Of a stretch of 64,000 nt of DNA, positions 61,718 through 64,000 are shown one piece after another (positions within the stretch are counted from its first letter, which is position 1; every line of letters starts with the position of its first letter). This DNA comes from Salvelinus alpinus (taxonomy: Eukaryota > Chordata > Actinopteri > Salmoniformes > Salmonidae), in NCBI RefSeq assembly GCF_045679555.1, contig NC_092091.1:10937918-11001917 (forward strand), given 5' to 3'. Under the pieces are notes generated by a model that saw only the letters and a list, made by a program, of their open reading frames with translations, was not told the origin of the DNA and searched no databases. Both the position numbers and the translations under genes were made by a program.

Positions 61718-62234
61718 GCCACAGTCTGAATCCAGGACAGACGGCAGGACAGCAGTCTGAATCCAGGACAGACGGCAGGACAGCAGTCTGAATCCAGGAC
61801 AGACGGCAGGACAGCAGTCTGAATCCAGGACAGACGTCTGAATCCAGGACAGACGGCAGGACAGCAGTCTGAATCCAGGACAGATGGCAGGACAGCAGTC
61901 TGAATCCAGGACAGACGGCAGGACAGCAGTCTGAATCCAGGACAGACGGCAGGACAACAGTCTGAATCCAGGACAGACGGCAGGACAACAGTCTGAATCC
62001 AGGACAGACGGCAGGACAACAGTCTGAATCCAGGACAGACGGCAGGACAACAGTCTGAATCCAGGACAGACGGCAGGACAGCAGTCTGAATCCAGGACAG
62101 ACGGCAGGACAACAGTCTGAATCCAGGACAGACGGCAGGACAGCAGTCTGAATCCAGGACAGACGGCAGGACAACAGTCTGAATCCAGGACAGACGGCAG
62201 GACAACAGTCTGAATCCAGGACAGACGGCAGGGA
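61718..62234. repeat. 31-bp minisatellite, about 16 copies
   Basis: Unit CAGTCTGAATCCAGGACAGA plus CGGCAGGACAA. One copy at about 61835 is a shortened 17-base version (CGTCTGAATCCAGGACA). CAACAG/CAGCAG variants are blocked. Minus-strand ORFs rich in Cys/Leu are artefacts. Confidence 0.95.
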
Positions 62235-62451
62235 TGAGTCCAGCCTCAGGCCCGTCTATACACTGCAAAGGAACCTGGGGATAGGCTCCCCTCGCTGTCG
62301 CTCAACTGGGGCAGAGTGTTGGTTGGACACACATCCGCCTGATGGGAGGGGCCAGTGGGTTTTGGTTTGTTTTTGTCCACACTGGGTCCAGCACTGTATG
62401 TGGCTGTGATTAGTTTGAAAGCACTCACAGGCAGGTAGAAGTCACAGCGTG

Positions 62452-62535
62452 GCTGGATGAATGGCTGGGTGGGTGGGTGGATGGATGGGTGGATGAATAG
62501 ATGGGTGGGTGGATGGATGGGTGGATGGATTAATA
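62452..62535. repeat. GGAT/GGTG simple repeat
   Basis: Irregular GGGTGGGTGGATGGATGGGT units over about 80 bases. Confidence 0.9.
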
Positions 62536-62601
62536 GGGAGTGGATCCAGGTGTTGTGTTGTCCTTGTGGATCTGTGTGGGATCCGGTGAGGGGGCTGTGG
62601 T

Positions 62602-62693
62602 CTACTCACTGAAGCTGAAATGTATGTCTGGGTTCACTGAGGAGGGGGAGGGGGGCCCTGCACTGAACACTGTGCTAGAGGGGCCACTGCTGT
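62602..62693 (-). CDS. ppip5k1: Probable terminal coding exon of ppip5k1
   Basis: On the minus strand a (GT)n tract ends in GTGCAG (acceptor, plus 62694-62699). 92 bases follow: two bases of a split codon, then 29 codons, [20 protein letters not shown] and PDIHFSFSE, then TAG (plus 62602-62604). [16 protein letters not shown] matches, from memory, a conserved motif near the C-terminus of PPIP5K1/2, the kinases that make the diphosphoinositol phosphates InsP7 and InsP8 from InsP6 and InsP7. In human, PPIP5K1 lies tail-to-tail downstream of MAP1A; the same arrangement here is strong support. The kinase and phosphatase domains would lie beyond the right edge; no other exon was found between here and 64000. 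Confidence 0.7.
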
Positions 62694-62865
62694 CTGCACA
62701 CACACACACAAAGAAAAAGAGAGACAAACATGAACATAAACATGTAATTGGATAATTATTTTGTACCTTCATTTATACATGTATGTCAATTAAGAACAAA
62801 TTATTATTTACAATGTGTCAAACATTATTAAACAACATATCAAATTTGAAGTGTAATATCAGTCA

Positions 62866-63100
62866 CTCTAGCGCTGGGCCAAACTCTAGCGCTGGGCCAA
62901 ACTCTAGCGCTGGGCCAAACTCTAGCGCTGGGCCAAACTCTAGCGCTGGGCCAAACTCTAGCGCTGGGCCAAACTCTAGCGCTGGGCCAAACTCTAGCGC
63001 TGGGCCAAACTCTAGCGCTGGGCCAAACTCTAGCGCTGGGCCAAACTCTAGCGCTGGGCCAAACTCTAGCGCTGGGCCAAACTCTAGCGCTGGGCCCAGC
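62866..63100. repeat. 18-bp minisatellite, 13 copies, in a ppip5k1 intron
   Basis: Unit AACTCTAGCGCTGGGCCA, almost perfectly uniform. The six-residue period (SSAGPN) is open on both strands because 18 is a multiple of three. If the ppip5k1 call is right this is intronic. It contains AGCGCT, a palindromic CpG site, in every copy. Confidence 0.96.
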
Positions 63101-63329
63101 GAGTCTAGTGAGAAAATAAACAAATGTCACGCCACACTCAAATGAGAACAAAGCTGCTATTCATCAGAGGGACACTTCTAACCTCCAGCATGCTTTCTCC
63201 TCCTCCTCTACGCCCTAATAAACATTACATGGGTTATTAAGACTGAAGAGACACAGATAAAGCTATGGTTATCGCAAGTTCGATTTTGGGGCGAGAGCGA
63301 AAGAGAATTAGAGAAAACTAGAGCAAAAG

Positions 63330-63520
63330 AGCGAAAGAGACCGAAAGAAAGGAGAGACAGAAAGAGAGAGACAGAAAGGAGAGAGACAGAAAGGAGAGAG
63401 ACAGAAAGGAGAGAGACAGAAAGGAGAGAGACAGAAAGAGAACTAGAGAGAAAGAGCGAGAGAGACAGAAAGAGAGAGACAGAAAGAGAGAGACAGAAAG
63501 AGAGAGACAGAGATAAAGCA
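63330..63520. repeat. Purine-rich GAGAGACAGAAAG array
   Basis: Tandem AGAAAGGAGAGAGACAG and AGAAAGAGAGAGACAG units, plus-strand purine tract of about 190 bases. Confidence 0.94.
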
Positions 63521-64000
63521 GCTCACAGCAGCTGTTGAAACAATCCTAAAAGACTGGTGAAGGGCCAAATTAATCCCCACTGGAAGGGGGGGGGGCACCG
63601 ACAACAATGGACCCCAGCGGCAAGGCAGAGATGGCTAGATAAAACTAAGGAGGGGGGGGGGGGGGGGGGTATTATCCCGAGTCCTATTTTACAGAAGTCT
63701 TATATTGATAGCGCCTCTCTTCTTGGCAAAGAAAGACAAAAACACAGCGCTCTTATTTAGTTAATCTGACAGTTTTAGGCCTTTTATACGTCCTGCTCTG
63801 GGAAACCTCTTTCTCTTTCTACGTCCTGCTCTGAGAAACCTCTTTCTCTGGTGCTGGTTGGCCTGTTAACCATGTTCATTAGGCAATAATAGGCTCCAAA
63901 CGGAAGAAAATAGACTGTTCAATAAGACATTTATTTTGTTTTAAAACATTTTCTGTTGCATGCCCCATTGAACATAACCGTGTTGTAGGACAATGGAAAT
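63521..64000. other. Non-coding stretch with G homopolymers
   Basis: G runs at 63585-63595 and 63650-63669, plus a duplicated TACGTCCTGCTCTG-GAAACCTCTTTCTC phrase at 63788-63850. No exon supported on either strand. Confidence 0.4.

Noticed and set aside
61683..62268. Cys-rich repeat ORFs on the minus strand
   Set aside because: A 31-bp minisatellite read in rotating frames.
62783..63145. SSAGPN-repeat protein, 120 residues
   Set aside because: An 18-bp minisatellite open in several frames on both strands; no promoter, splice or homology support.

Overview
This is vertebrate nuclear DNA, almost certainly from a salmonid fish (salmon, trout or char). The evidence is the set of interspersed repeats: a HpaI-type tRNA-derived SINE, other salmonid SINEs sharing a LINE-like 3' tail, LINE 3' ends with pentanucleotide tails, and many decayed Tc1/mariner elements of about 1.6 kb with TA target sites. 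Genes have introns with GT-AG junctions; nothing looks prokaryotic, viral or CRISPR-like. The species and which of the duplicated salmonid chromosomes this is cannot be told from the window.

The one large gene is map1a (microtubule-associated protein 1A), plus strand. Five coding exons are visible: 22446-22528, 23044-23181, a giant exon 23443-34846 (11.4 kb), 35301-35533 and 37805-37960. The 5' end of the gene lies outside the window or in exons I could not find. The visible part codes for about 4,000 residues, far more than the roughly 2,800-3,050 I recall for mammalian MAP1A. Much of the excess is two in-frame coding minisatellites: a 60-bp Lys/Glu/Asp-rich repeat (about 27430-28545) and a 36-bp Ser-rich repeat (29758-30585).

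At the right end, minus strand, 62602-62693 looks like the terminal coding exon of ppip5k1 (diphosphoinositol pentakisphosphate kinase 1). A convergent MAP1A-PPIP5K1 pair matches the human order as I know it. A short possible terminal exon of an unidentified gene lies at 17803-17961 (+).

Layout: 1-4.1 kb, LINE tail, foldback and a 94-copy 29-bp minisatellite; 4.1-13.6 kb, SINEs, LINE, a broken Tc1 and two more minisatellites; 13.7-16.9 kb, a Tc1 nested inside another Tc1; 17-21.4 kb, foldbacks and arrays, including a 54-copy array made from a retroposon tail; 22.4-43.4 kb, map1a with a Tc1 in its last intron and a probable 3' UTR; 43.8-54.5 kb, a repeat complex with a Tc1/LINE chimera, a second Tc1-in-Tc1 nest and a long CA microsatellite; 54.5-64 kb, purine-rich arrays, a LINE tail, a Tc1 fragment, and the 3' end of ppip5k1 among further minisatellites. 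More than twenty tandem arrays in 64 kb is the most striking feature of the non-coding DNA.
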